Of a DNA stretch of 64,000 nucleotides, positions 46,493-55,485 are shown one piece after another (position 1 is the first letter of the stretch; every line of letters starts with the position of its first letter). The position numbers were made by a program, and so were the translations under genes. Source of the stretch: Tabrizicola thermarum (GTDB taxonomy: Bacteria > Pseudomonadota > Alphaproteobacteria > Rhodobacterales > Rhodobacteraceae). The notes under the pieces were generated by a model. It made no database searches. It was not told the origin of the DNA and was given only the letters and a program-made list of their open reading frames with translations. The stretch spans positions 124,001-188,000 of the forward strand of contig NZ_QMJY01000082.1 in the NCBI RefSeq assembly GCF_003574395.1, in the 5' to 3' direction.

Positions 46493-48006
46493 TGCTGACG
46501 CGGCTTGCCGAACTGCCGCTGCTTGTCGTCCTTCTGGGCTTCTCCGGGCTCATGGCGCTGGTCCCGGCGCTGTTCGCGGTCGGGGCGAATGACCACGAAC
46601 ATGCCCGCAACTTTCTCTATTCCGCGCTGATCCTGCTGGTCATCACCGTGATGCTGGGCATCGCCACCGCCGCCTACAGCCCGCGCGACCCGGCGCGCAG
46701 TCACCTCGGGGCGCTGGTGATGGCCTATGCCGTCCTGCCCTTCGCCATGGCCCTGCCGCTGGCCGAGGCGCTGCCGGACACGACCCTCGTCAATGCCTGG
46801 TTCGAGATGGTGTCCTCCTTCACCACCACCGGGGCCAGCGTCTACCAACCCGACCGGCTGGCCGACTCGATCCATCTCTGGCGCGCCACGGTCGGCTGGT
46901 TCGGCGGCTTCCTCACGCTCCTGGCGGCCTATGCGATCCTCGCACCGCTGAACCTTGGCGGAACCGAGGTCATCTCGGGCCGGGTGCCCGGACGTGGCGC
47001 GGTCGGCACGGCGCAGGTCACGCGCACCGCCGACCCGGCGCAGCGCCTGACCCGCTTTGCGCTGACGCTGTTCCCGGTCTACACCGCCCTGACGGTCCTG
47101 CTCTGGGGCGTGCTGATGATCCTTGGCGAAACCGGCATCTCGGCCTTGATCCATGCGATGGGAACGCTCTCCACTTCCGGCATCAGCGGCCAGCAGGCCT
47201 TTCAGGCGTCACAGGCCGGGATCCCGGGTGAAGTGGCGGTCTTCCTTTTCCTGATCTTCGCCATCACCCGCCGCGCGCTGCCCGGTATCCGCCTGGCCGA
47301 TAACCGGCGACCGCTCTTGCAGGATCATGAGCTTCGCCACGCCGCCTTCCTGCTTGTGTCGGTCACGACGCTGCTGTTCCTGCGGCACTGGTATGCCGAG
47401 GACCGGGTCGGCCTTCTGTCCGAAGCAGATGCCATCGGCTCGATCTGGGGCATCCTTTTCACCGCCGCCTCGTTCCTGACCACCACGGGCTATGTCTCGT
47501 CGGACTGGCAGGCTGCGGCCGACTGGTCCGGGGTCGGCTCCTCGGGCCTTGTGCTTCTGGGTCTGGCGATGATCGGCGGCGGCACGGCGACCACGGCGGG
47601 CGGGGTCAAGCTTTTGCGGGTCCACGCCCTTCTGCGCCACGGCGAGCGCGAGCTGGAAAAGATCATCCACCCGAACTCGATCGGGCGGGGCGGGGCCGAG
47701 GCGCGCCGGATGCGACGCGAAGGCGCACAACTGGCCTGGGTCTTCTTCATGCTCTTCGCCATCTCGATTGCGATCGTGATGGCCGCTCTGCTTCTGGCCG
47801 GGGTCGATTTCGAACCGGCGATGGTTCTGGCCATCGCCAGCCTCACCACAACCGGACAGCTGGCCGAAGTCGGCGCGCCCCAGCCGATTGCCTATGCGAT
47901 CCTGTCCGACCCGGTGAAGCTCATCCTTGGCGTGGCCATGGTGGTCGGCCGTCTGGAAACCCTGGCGCTTCTGGCCCTGATCCTGCCGGGGAACCGGGGC
48001 CGCTAG
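46492..48006 (+). CDS. trkH: Trk potassium uptake channel protein TrkH
   Basis: 504 residues, a K+ translocating membrane subunit with four pore-like repeats: SSFTTTGASVY, GTLSTSGISG, ASFLTTTGYVSSDW and ASLTTTGQLAEVG are the four selectivity-filter-like loops, each with a Thr/Ser-Gly core. The ATG overlaps the trkA stop by one base (TGATG), so the two subunits are made together. Confidence 0.93.
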   Translation: MLTRLAELPLLVVLLGFSGLMALVPALFAVGANDHEHARNFLYSALILLVITVMLGIATAAYSPRDPARSHLGALVMAYAVLPFAMALPLAEALPDTTLVNAWFEMVSSFTTTGASVYQPDRLADSIHLWRATVGWFGGFLTLLAAYAILAPLNLGGTEVISGRVPGRGAVGTAQVTRTADPAQRLTRFALTLFPVYTALTVLLWGVLMILGETGISALIHAMGTLSTSGISGQQAFQASQAGIPGEVAVFLFLIFAITRRALPGIRLADNRRPLLQDHELRHAAFLLVSVTTLLFLRHWYAEDRVGLLSEADAIGSIWGILFTAASFLTTTGYVSSDWQAAADWSGVGSSGLVLLGLAMIGGGTATTAGGVKLLRVHALLRHGERELEKIIHPNSIGRGGAEARRMRREGAQLAWVFFMLFAISIAIVMAALLLAGVDFEPAMVLAIASLTTTGQLAEVGAPQPIAYAILSDPVKLILGVAMVVGRLETLALLALILPGNRGR

Positions 48007-48174
48007 GCCGCTACCCTTCGGGCAAGCCGCCGCATAACAGGCTGATTTTTGCGCTGGAAACTCCCGCGCCGCCACGACATACTTGACCTGCCGTGCAAGC
48101 CGGCAGCGACAGGGCTCAACGACAAACGACCACGACGCGACAGTGAAGCGCTAGAAAAACAAGGCACACCAACG

Positions 48175-48408
48175 ATGGCCGCTGACAAGCAAAACCTGCA
48201 AGACGCCTTTCTCAACCATGTTCGCAAGGCCAAGGTTCCGGTGACGATCTTCCTGATCAACGGCGTCAAGCTGCAGGGTGTCATCACATGGTTCGACAAT
48301 TTCTGCGTGCTTCTGCGCCGCGACGGGCAATCCCAGCTTGTCTACAAGCATGCCATCTCGACGATCATGCCCGGCGCGCCGATCAGCCTCTATGAAGGGG
48401 AAGACTGA
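48175..48408 (+). CDS. hfq: RNA chaperone Hfq
   Basis: 77 residues, the usual alphaproteobacterial size. Sm1 motif: [28 protein letters not shown]; Sm2: YKHAIST. It forms a hexamer that pairs small RNAs with mRNAs. ATG 48175 (MAADKQNLQ) follows a 168-nt gap after trkH that probably holds the promoter. The 3' end overlaps the likely hflX start. Confidence 0.97.
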   Translation: MAADKQNLQDAFLNHVRKAKVPVTIFLINGVKLQGVITWFDNFCVLLRRDGQSQLVYKHAISTIMPGAPISLYEGED

Positions 48409-48500
48409 TCTCCAGCGACCCGCAGGATGACGCCGACCTCCTGTCCGAAAGGGCGGGGAACCGGCTGCGAGATACCGCCGCAGCGGCCACCCGCACCTGG

Positions 48501-49739
48501 GTGCTGCATCCGGCGCTGAAATCCGCCAACACCCGCCGCCTGCCCGAACACGGCCTGGCCGAGGCCGTGGCCCTTGCCGCCGCCTTGCCCGAGCTTGAGG
48601 TCCGCGGCGCCGAAGTCGTCCGGCTGTCGCGCACCCATCCCGGCACGCTTCTCGGTTCGGGCAAGGTCCGGGAGCTGGGGCAGAAGTTCAAGGCGGAAGA
48701 CATCGGCCTTGTCCTGGTCGACGGCGCCGTCTCGCCCATCCAGCAGCGCAACCTGGAAAAGGAATGGGGCGTCAAGCTTCTGGATCGCACCTCGCTGATC
48801 CTGGAAATCTTCGCCGACCGCGCCCGCACCCGGGAAGGCGTGCTTCAGGTGGAACTCGCCGCACTCAGCTACCAGCGCACCCGCCTTGTCCGCGCCTGGA
48901 CCCACCTCGAACGCCAGCGCGGCGGCTTCGGCTTTGTCGGCGGCCCGGGCGAGACGCAGATCGAAAGCGACCGCCGCGCCATCGACGATCAGGTGATCCG
49001 GCTGAAACGCCAGCTCGACCGCGTGGTCAGAACGCGCGAGCTGCATCGCGCCGCCCGCCGCAAGGTGCCGTTCCCGCTGGTGGCTCTGGTCGGCTATACC
49101 AACGCCGGGAAGTCCACCCTTTTCAACCGCATGACCGGGGCCGAGGTTCTGGCCAAGGACATGCTCTTCGCCACGCTCGACCCCACGATGCGCGGCGTCG
49201 TCCTGCCGTCAGGGCGCAAGATCATCGCCTCCGACACCGTGGGCTTCATCTCGGACCTGCCCACCCAACTCGTCGCCGCCTTCCGCGCCACGCTGGAAGA
49301 GGTGCTCGAGGCCGATCTCATCCTCCATGTCCGCGACATCAGCCACCCCGAGACGGTCGAACAGGCCGCCGATGTGACCGAAATCCTGACCAGCCTCGGC
49401 GTGCGGGAAGACACCCCGGTTTTCGAGGTCTGGAACAAGCTCGACCTCGTCGATGCCTCGCAGCGCAGCGCCCTTGTCGCCCAGGCCGCGCAGCGCCCGA
49501 CGGTGCTGCCCGTCTCGGCGCTGACCGGCGAAGGCGTGGAGGCGCTGCTGGCGCTGGTCGCGGCCACGCTGGACAGCGAACGCACCGAGACGGTGCTGCA
49601 CCTCGGCTTTGACCAGGGCCGCCGCCGCGCCTGGCTGCACGACCAGAACCTCGTGCAGCACGAGACCCAGGGCGAGGACGGCTGGCAGATCACCGTCCGC
49701 TGGACCGCGCGACAGGAACTGCGCTTCCGCTCGCTCTAG
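48501..49739 (+). CDS. hflX: GTPase HflX
   Basis: 412 residues from GTG 48501; about 444 if it begins at CTG 48405. A ribosome-splitting, stress-related GTPase: N-terminal HflX domain with HPGTLLGSGKVREL, a coiled coil RGGFGFVGGPGETQIESDRRAI, then G1 GYTNAGKSTLFN, G3 DTVGFISDLP, G4 WNKLDL. The GTG start would remove part of the first beta strand (TRTWVLHP), and no ATG, GTG or TTG lies between it and hfq, so an initiation codon of CTG at 48405, overlapping the hfq stop as CTGA with GGGGAAGA just upstream, is plausible. Confidence 0.92.
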   Translation: MLHPALKSANTRRLPEHGLAEAVALAAALPELEVRGAEVVRLSRTHPGTLLGSGKVRELGQKFKAEDIGLVLVDGAVSPIQQRNLEKEWGVKLLDRTSLILEIFADRARTREGVLQVELAALSYQRTRLVRAWTHLERQRGGFGFVGGPGETQIESDRRAIDDQVIRLKRQLDRVVRTRELHRAARRKVPFPLVALVGYTNAGKSTLFNRMTGAEVLAKDMLFATLDPTMRGVVLPSGRKIIASDTVGFISDLPTQLVAAFRATLEEVLEADLILHVRDISHPETVEQAADVTEILTSLGVREDTPVFEVWNKLDLVDASQRSALVAQAAQRPTVLPVSALTGEGVEALLALVAATLDSERTETVLHLGFDQGRRRAWLHDQNLVQHETQGEDGWQITVRWTARQELRFRSL

Positions 49740-50944
49740 ACCGCCGCCACCACGCCCGCCGCCACCAGCCGCCCGATCTGTCCCGTCGTCAGGCCCAGGA
49801 CATCGGCCAGCACGGCCTCGGTGTGCTGCCCCAGGCGCGGTGCCGGGGCAGGGGGCGTGCGCGGGCAGGCGCCCCAGTTCACCGGCGAGCCGGGCGCCGG
49901 ATAGGGTCCGATCCCCGGTTGGTCCAGCAGGGTGAACATCGGATTGTCCGGCGACAGGTCGGGGTCCTCGCGCACCGCCTCGGCAAAGCTGCGAAAGACC
50001 GACCAGGTCAGCCCCGTCGCATCGAACAGCGGTGCGACGTCCTCCAGCCGGCGCGCGGCGAACCAGGGGGCGAACAGCGCCGTGATCGCCTCGCGTCCGT
50101 GCCAGCGGTCGCCTTCGCGGGCGAAGTCCAGCCCCAGCCGCGCGGCCAGCTCGGCCAGCGGCGCCTCCATCCCCAGCACCCGCACCAGTTCGCGCCATTG
50201 GCGGTCGGTCAGGCCGACGACCATGACCCGCCGCCCGCAGGCCAGCAGGAAATCCTGCCCGTAGGCCCCGTAAAGCGCATTGCCGACCTTGGGTCGGTCC
50301 ACGCCGTTGACCGCCACTTCGCCGATGATGCCCAGATGGCCCAGCAGGGCCGCCGCCACGTCCTTCAGCGCCAGTTCCGCCAGCTGGCCCCTGCCGTTGC
50401 GCAGCCGCAGCCGCTCGGCCGCCAGCAGCGTGCCCACCAGCATCTGCCCGGCGATGCAGTCGAAGGCGGGCAGCACATGCGCCACCGGCGCGCTGCCCGG
50501 ACTGCCGGTCGCCATCGGAAAGCCGATGCCGGGGTTGACCGTGTAATCCACCGCCGGCTCGCCCCGGCGCGTGCCGGTCAGGCTGACCATGATCAGGTCG
50601 GGCCTCTGCGTGACCAGCGCCGGGTAATCCATCCAGCCGCGCACCCGCAGATTGGTCAGGAACAGCCCCGCATCGGGACCGGGCGCGGTGATGAGCGCAG
50701 TCACGATCTCGCGGCCCTCGGGGCGGGACAGGTCCACCGCCACCGACCGCTTGCCCTTGTTCAACCCGGCCCAGAACAGGCTTTCGCCGCTGGCCGTCAC
50801 CGGCCACCGTCTTGCGTCAAGCCCGCCCTGGATCCGGTCGAAGCGGATCACGTCGGCGCCCATCTCGGCCAGGGTCATCCCGGCGAAGGGCACCGCCACG
50901 AAGGCAGAACCCTCGATCACCCGCAGTCCCGCCAGAGGCTTCAT
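49736..50944 (-). CDS. mct: CoA-transferase family III, 2-methylfumaryl-CoA isomerase (Mct) type
   Basis: 402 residues of the CaiB/BaiF fold. Conserved stretches RVIEGSAFVAVPFAGMTLAEMGADVIRFD, RRWPVT, FWAGLNKGKRSVAVDLSRPEG, VDYTVNPGIGFP and the nucleophile region LPAFDCIAGQ (Asp162) match what I recall of Chloroflexus Mct, which moves CoA within mesaconyl-CoA from C1 to C4. The symbol is based on this remembered resemblance and on the partner gene, not on an alignment. ATG 50944 overlaps the stop of the MaoC-type hydratase upstream by 4 nt. The C-terminus faces convergent hflX with a 4-nt overlap. Confidence 0.72.
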   Translation of the reverse strand: MKPLAGLRVIEGSAFVAVPFAGMTLAEMGADVIRFDRIQGGLDARRWPVTASGESLFWAGLNKGKRSVAVDLSRPEGREIVTALITAPGPDAGLFLTNLRVRGWMDYPALVTQRPDLIMVSLTGTRRGEPAVDYTVNPGIGFPMATGSPGSAPVAHVLPAFDCIAGQMLVGTLLAAERLRLRNGRGQLAELALKDVAAALLGHLGIIGEVAVNGVDRPKVGNALYGAYGQDFLLACGRRVMVVGLTDRQWRELVRVLGMEAPLAELAARLGLDFAREGDRWHGREAITALFAPWFAARRLEDVAPLFDATGLTWSVFRSFAEAVREDPDLSPDNPMFTLLDQPGIGPYPAPGSPVNWGACPRTPPAPAPRLGQHTEAVLADVLGLTTGQIGRLVAAGVVAAV

Positions 50945-51759
50945 GCCGCCCACCCGATCTCGGCTTGCATGCAGACCCAGCCGTCCTCCGTGACCGTGCA
51001 CAGCCGGTTGCCCGCGCCCTGCAGGCGCAGCCGGTCGTGCAGGAAGGCCGGCCGGACGCCGCGGAAGCGGTAGCTCTGCGGCAGGGTATGCTTCCGCGCC
51101 AGGGCCGCCTGCATCAGCAGCATCGCCTGCAACGGACCATGCACGACCAGACCCGGATAGCGTTCGACCTCCGTTGCATAGGGCAGGTCGAAATGAATCC
51201 GGTGCGCGTTGAAGGTCACGGCCGAAAAGCGGAACAGCCGCACCGTGTCGATGGCCACCGTCTCCTGCCAGTCGGGCGCTTCGGCCGCGACGGGCGTCGG
51301 CGGCACATAGGTCTCGGGAATGGCGACATAGACGATGTCCTGTTCCTCGCGGATCGCCAGCCCTGCCGCTCCGTGCACCTCGTGGCCCACCGTGACAAAG
51401 ACCATGCGCCCGGTGCTGCCGGCCTTTTCGGCCACTTTCAGGATGGTCGAGCGCCGCCGCATCGTCTCGCCGACATGCAGGGGGGCGAGGAACTCCAGCC
51501 GCCCGCCCGCCCACATCCGCCGTTCCAGCGGCACCGGCGGCAGAAAGCCTCCGCGCGCCGGATGCCCGTCGCGGTCCATGCCCGACATCGGCGTCTCCGG
51601 CGTCCAGCCGATCCAGTGCCACAGGGGCGGCAGCGGATCGCCCGCTGCCACAGGCCGCGCCGCCTCCAGTGTTGCCGCCAGCTGCAAGGCCTGACGCGGC
51701 GTGACGCAGTCCTCGGCCTCTTCGGTGCGCCCCACCCAGTCGCCGTATGTGTCGGTCAT
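50941..51759 (-). CDS. meh: MaoC-type hydratase, probable mesaconyl-C4-CoA hydratase
   Basis: 272 residues, a double hot-dog MaoC-like protein (YGDWVGRTEEAEDCVTPRQ at the start; FSAVTFNAHRIHFDLPYA and GLVVHGPLQAMLL in the second half, the hydratase-2 active-site region with Asn/His/Asp). Paired with mct it would hydrate mesaconyl-C4-CoA to citramalyl-CoA, as in the 3-hydroxypropionate bi-cycle. ATG 51759 is chosen over upstream codons that lack conservation. An itaconyl- or other enoyl-CoA hydratase function is the alternative. Confidence 0.7.
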   Translation of the reverse strand: MTDTYGDWVGRTEEAEDCVTPRQALQLAATLEAARPVAAGDPLPPLWHWIGWTPETPMSGMDRDGHPARGGFLPPVPLERRMWAGGRLEFLAPLHVGETMRRRSTILKVAEKAGSTGRMVFVTVGHEVHGAAGLAIREEQDIVYVAIPETYVPPTPVAAEAPDWQETVAIDTVRLFRFSAVTFNAHRIHFDLPYATEVERYPGLVVHGPLQAMLLMQAALARKHTLPQSYRFRGVRPAFLHDRLRLQGAGNRLCTVTEDGWVCMQAEIGWAA

Positions 51760-51837
51760 TTTATTTCCACCCGCCGTCGCATTTTGAAATATGCTGTCGC
51801 GTATGGAATATCGATTGCGCCCCGGGTCAAGCGGCAA

Positions 51838-54315
51838 TCAGGGGATGGGCGCTTCCGTCGCAGGGCTCAGCTCCATCACCCCCGCCGCCGCCGCGCGGGC
51901 AAGGTTGGGGTCCAGCGACATCGGGATGTACTCCCCCCGCCGCCACAACTCGCCCAGATCGTCATAGTGGCGGCTCAAGGGATGCCCCGACTGCCCCGTC
52001 GCCGTGATGAAGACCGAACTGTCGGGGTCCGCGAAATCATAGACCCCGCGATAGCCCGCCGAATGCACGTTCTGATAGGGCTCCGGCCCCTCGCCCCGCG
52101 TCACACCCCGCATCAACGTGTCATCCCCGCCGCTGGTCGATTGCCGGATGTTCACGAAATACTTGATGAAGGGCACATCCCCCAGCACCGGGTGGTCGTG
52201 CACCGCCTGGTGCGCATCCCCCCAGCGCCAGCTTTCCAGGTTCGGCCCGTACTTTTCCGTCAACTCCAGCAGCGCATCGTCCAGCGCCATCCGCGCGATG
52301 TCGGTGCAGGTCTCCACCGCCGCCGACTGGATCACATCGCACCACACGCTCGCGCCCCCCACGTTGCGATAGACCCGCTCGATGAACACCGGAGAGATAT
52401 GGGTGAAGCTGTCCGCCATCGCCCCCAGCTCGTCGCGGATCAGCCGCTCCTGCACCGCGCGCAGCCAGGCCTCGGCGATAAGAGGCTCGGGCAGATGCTC
52501 GTTCATCTCGCCGTTCCATTCCGCCAGAAGGATCAGCGCCCGTTGCCGCAGCCGCTCGGGCGAGCCCTCCGCCGCCGCCTCGCCGGTGAACCACAGATCC
52601 GCCCCGATCAGCGGCAAGAGCGCCCGCGCGGTCGGGTTCACCGTATCCAGCTGCGCTTCGATGAAACTTTCCCGCGTATGCACCTCGCGTGCCTGCATCA
52701 GGGTCAGCCAGCGCTGGATGCGCTGCGTGTCGCCCCAGTCGAAACTCACATGCTTGGGGAAGGGCCGGTCCACCGTCTTGTTGTTGGTGTTGCCCAGCAG
52801 GCCCGAGCCCGGATTGCGGAACACCGGGTTGTCCTCATAGGGCAGCACGCCGCGAAAACCCACATGCGGGTCCGACCCCAGCGCCGGAAGCCGGCCTTTC
52901 GACGGATGCTCCGGGTCGCGCGCGGGGATCGCCCCCATCACCTGCATCGCGATCCCGGTCTTGTCCGCCAGCATCACGTTCTGCGCCGGGGCCACGACCA
53001 GCTTTCCCGCCTCCAGCGCCTGAGGAATGTCCTGCGCCCGCATCAGCGCCATCGCTCCGCTGATCGAGGTGTCGGCCCCCGACAGCGCGGTCCAGCTGAT
53101 CGCCGCCACATGACCTGCGGGCGTGATCGTGCCCAGACTGTAGTGCCCGCCCGGCAGGATCGGCCCGTTCCGCGACCAGCGCAGCGTCAGGGTCACCGGC
53201 TCGGCCCCCTTGACCTTGATGATCGACTGTCGGCTCTCGAACCGGGCCCAGCCCTCGGGCGTCCGGTATTCTTCCGGGTTTGCCGGGTTGACCTCCTCGA
53301 TCACCACGTCCTGATCGTCGACATAGGCCGTCGTCAGGCCCCAGCCCAGCTGATCGGACCGGCCGACCAGCACCACCGGCACCCCCGGGATCGTCCCGCC
53401 GATCACGCCGCCCGTCTGCAACTCCAGCCGCGCCAGATACCAGATCGTCGGCGCGGTCAGTCCAAGATGCGGATCGTTCGCCAGAAGGCTTCCGCCCGCC
53501 GCCGACCGTCCCGGCATCGCCGCCCAGGCGTTCGACGCTCCCGTCATGCCCGGTTCGGCCACCGGCGAGAAGGGACCCTCGGCAAAATCGACCGGCTCCA
53601 TCAGGGGTGCCACCCCCGGCACCAGACTGGCATAGTCGGGCAGGGCCGCGACCCCCTGGCTCGGGTCGTCGGGCAGGATGTCGGCCAGCCGCGCGGGCGA
53701 CAACAGAAGCGACACCCGCGCCCGCAACACCTCGGTCTGCAGGGACCCCGACAGCTGCAAGGCCATCAGCTTCAGGATCGCGATCGAATCCGCCGGGGCC
53801 CAGGCCGAAATCTCGGGCTCGAACAGGAAGAACTCGGGCGCCCCCCGGCCGCGCGCGCCCTTGTTCACCTCGCCGATCCAGGCATTGACCCCGGCGGCAT
53901 AGGCCTCCAGCGCGCGGCGCGTCCGGGCGTCCTGCGCCTCGACCGATTGCAGCGCCAGACCGTAAAGATCATAGCGCCGCATCAGCTCGTCGACTTTCAC
54001 CGTGGCGGGACCGAACAGCTCGGACAGCCGCCCCTGCGCGGTCCGGCGCAACATGGTCATCTGCCACAGCCGGTCCTGCGCATGGGCGAAGCCCAGGGCG
54101 AAGAACACATCCTCATCCGTCGCGCCGAAGATATGCGGCACATCGTCGTTGTTGCGCACGATCTCGACCGGGGCCGAGATGCCCGCGACCGTGAAATCCT
54201 CATTATAGTCGATCAGCGACCGCGACAGGATGTAATAGACCAGCAAAGCTGCCAGCACGCCCAGGGCGATCAGTCCGGTGGCGATCCGGATCAGCCAGCG
54301 AAAGACGGTCAGCAT
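51838..54315 (-). CDS. Penicillin acylase-family Ntn-hydrolase
   Basis: 825 residues. An N-terminal hydrophobic helix (about 8-28) targets it to the membrane or periplasm. The precursor is expected to self-cleave before the nucleophile Ser261 in MTGASNAWAAMPGRS, giving alpha and beta chains. Other family blocks: ANDPHLGLTAPTIWYLARL, IPGVPVVLVGRSDQLGWGLT and GHPLSRHYDDLGELWR near the end. Such enzymes hydrolyse amide bonds of penicillins or acyl-homoserine lactones; substrate unknown. It is 78 nt downstream of meh's start on the same strand, so cotranscription is possible. Confidence 0.9.
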   Translation of the reverse strand: MLTVFRWLIRIATGLIALGVLAALLVYYILSRSLIDYNEDFTVAGISAPVEIVRNNDDVPHIFGATDEDVFFALGFAHAQDRLWQMTMLRRTAQGRLSELFGPATVKVDELMRRYDLYGLALQSVEAQDARTRRALEAYAAGVNAWIGEVNKGARGRGAPEFFLFEPEISAWAPADSIAILKLMALQLSGSLQTEVLRARVSLLLSPARLADILPDDPSQGVAALPDYASLVPGVAPLMEPVDFAEGPFSPVAEPGMTGASNAWAAMPGRSAAGGSLLANDPHLGLTAPTIWYLARLELQTGGVIGGTIPGVPVVLVGRSDQLGWGLTTAYVDDQDVVIEEVNPANPEEYRTPEGWARFESRQSIIKVKGAEPVTLTLRWSRNGPILPGGHYSLGTITPAGHVAAISWTALSGADTSISGAMALMRAQDIPQALEAGKLVVAPAQNVMLADKTGIAMQVMGAIPARDPEHPSKGRLPALGSDPHVGFRGVLPYEDNPVFRNPGSGLLGNTNNKTVDRPFPKHVSFDWGDTQRIQRWLTLMQAREVHTRESFIEAQLDTVNPTARALLPLIGADLWFTGEAAAEGSPERLRQRALILLAEWNGEMNEHLPEPLIAEAWLRAVQERLIRDELGAMADSFTHISPVFIERVYRNVGGASVWCDVIQSAAVETCTDIARMALDDALLELTEKYGPNLESWRWGDAHQAVHDHPVLGDVPFIKYFVNIRQSTSGGDDTLMRGVTRGEGPEPYQNVHSAGYRGVYDFADPDSSVFITATGQSGHPLSRHYDDLGELWRRGEYIPMSLDPNLARAAAAGVMELSPATEAPIP

Positions 54316-54408
54316 GTGGGCCTGTCCATGGGGGCCTGTCCTTGACGGCGGGGGGCGGATCGGTTCCTAGTCCATGCACCGGGCAAGGGCAACACGCGGG
54401 GGGCGCAT

Positions 54409-55272
54409 ATGGCGAAAGTGGCATTTCTTGGCTTGGGAGTCATGGGTTTCCCGATGGCAGGTCACCTGATGGCCAAGGGACACGAGGTGACGGTCTACAA
54501 CCGCACGCCCGCCAAGGCCGAGGCCTGGGTTGCGCGCCACGGCGGCAGGTCCGCAGCCACTCCGGGCCTTGCCGCCAGCGGGGCCGAATTCGTGATGGCC
54601 TGCGTCGGCAACGACAATGACCTCGCCCAGGTCTGCACCGGCCCTGACGGCGCCTTTTCGACCATGGCGCCGGGGGCGGTCTTCGTCGACCACACCACGG
54701 TCTCCGCCACCATCACCCGCAAACTTGCCGCCGAGGCCGCAGCCCGCAAGCTCGGTTTCGTCGATGCGCCGGTCTCGGGCGGGCAGGCGGGGGCGGAAAA
54801 CGGCCAGCTGTCGATCATGTGCGGCGGCGATCCGGCCGACTATGCAAGGGCCGAGCCGGTGATGGCGGCTTACGCCCGCATCTGCCGCCTGATCGGGGTC
54901 AGCGGGGCCGGGCAGCTGGCCAAGATGATGAACCAGATCTGCATCGCGGGTCTGTTGCAGGGCCTGTCCGAGGCGCTCGCCTTCGGCCAGAAGGCGGGCC
55001 TCGACGGCGAGAAGGTGGTCGAGGTCATCAGCCAGGGCGCTGCCGGCAGCTGGCAGATGGTCAACCGCCACAAGACCATGCTGGCGGACCAGTTCGACTT
55101 CGGCTTCGCGGTGGACTGGATGCGCAAGGACCTCGGCATCTGCCTGGCCGCCGCCGACGAGATCGGCGCCCGCCTGCCGGTGACGGCGCTGGTGGACCAG
55201 TTCTACAAGGATGTGCAGCTGATGGGCGGGGGGCGGAACGACACCTCCAGCCTGATCCGTCGGCTGAAATGA
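54409..55272 (+). CDS. 3-hydroxyisobutyrate dehydrogenase-family NAD(P)-dependent reductase
   Basis: 287 residues of the beta-hydroxyacid dehydrogenase family: Rossmann GLGVMGFPMAGHLMAKGHEVTVYNR, substrate loop DAPVSGGQAGAENGQL, catalytic Lys in GAGQLAKMMNQ. The last signature resembles tartronate semialdehyde reductase / GlxR and 3-hydroxyisobutyrate dehydrogenase about equally. It is divergent from the acylase, with a 93-nt gap. Confidence 0.85.
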   Translation: MAKVAFLGLGVMGFPMAGHLMAKGHEVTVYNRTPAKAEAWVARHGGRSAATPGLAASGAEFVMACVGNDNDLAQVCTGPDGAFSTMAPGAVFVDHTTVSATITRKLAAEAAARKLGFVDAPVSGGQAGAENGQLSIMCGGDPADYARAEPVMAAYARICRLIGVSGAGQLAKMMNQICIAGLLQGLSEALAFGQKAGLDGEKVVEVISQGAAGSWQMVNRHKTMLADQFDFGFAVDWMRKDLGICLAAADEIGARLPVTALVDQFYKDVQLMGGGRNDTSSLIRRLK

Positions 55273-55290
55273 ACCCGCGTCCAGTGCCCC

Positions 55291-55310
55291 TGCTCTTTTC
55301 GCAAATACTC
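55291..55310 (-). repeat. AGTATTT...AAAAG intergenic repeat, copy 3
   Basis: On the minus strand GAGTATTTGCGAAAAGAGCA, the same motif as 7864 and 25111. It begins 19 nt after the reductase stop in a repeat-rich convergent gap. Confidence 0.55.
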
Positions 55311-55366
55311 CCGCCGGAGGCTTGAACCCTGTCCGCCTGGCGCCAGGCCGGAACCGAAGCGCCGGG

Positions 55367-55390
55367 GTAGGGTGGGCGAAGCGCCCACCT
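55367..55390. repeat. GTAGGGTGGGC hairpin repeat
   Basis: GGTGGGCG (55371-55378) and CGCCCACC (55382-55389) pair across the loop AAG, preceded by GTAG. This GTAGGGTGGGC... palindrome resembles short REP-like elements I recall from Rhodobacteraceae genomes. Confidence 0.5.
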
Positions 55391-55419
55391 TCCCGTCACC
55401 GGGCAAAGATTGACAAATC

Positions 55420-55478
55420 CTGAACGTCCACAGCGAAGCCCTTGATTTCAAAGGGCTGCTCGAAGTGACCGCGCGCGG
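55420..55478 (-). repeat. 59-bp intergenic repeat, copy B
   Basis: Partner of 15124-15182. It contains the start of the perfect 18-nt palindrome GTGACCGCGCGCGGTCAC (55465-55482). In this copy AGCCCTT and AAGGGCT also pair on the minus strand. It begins 7 nt after the SYLF gene stop. Confidence 0.7.
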
Positions 55479-55485
55479 TCACCCC

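Noticed and set aside
50812-54345. 1177-codon open frame on the plus strand opposite the penicillin acylase and mct/meh genes
   Set aside because: Arg/Pro/His-rich antisense shadow; the minus-strand genes have catalytic motifs and proper starts.
55465-55482. Palindrome considered as a phage attachment or IS terminal repeat
   Set aside because: No integrase, transposase or target-site duplication is near, and a related sequence occurs after another gene.
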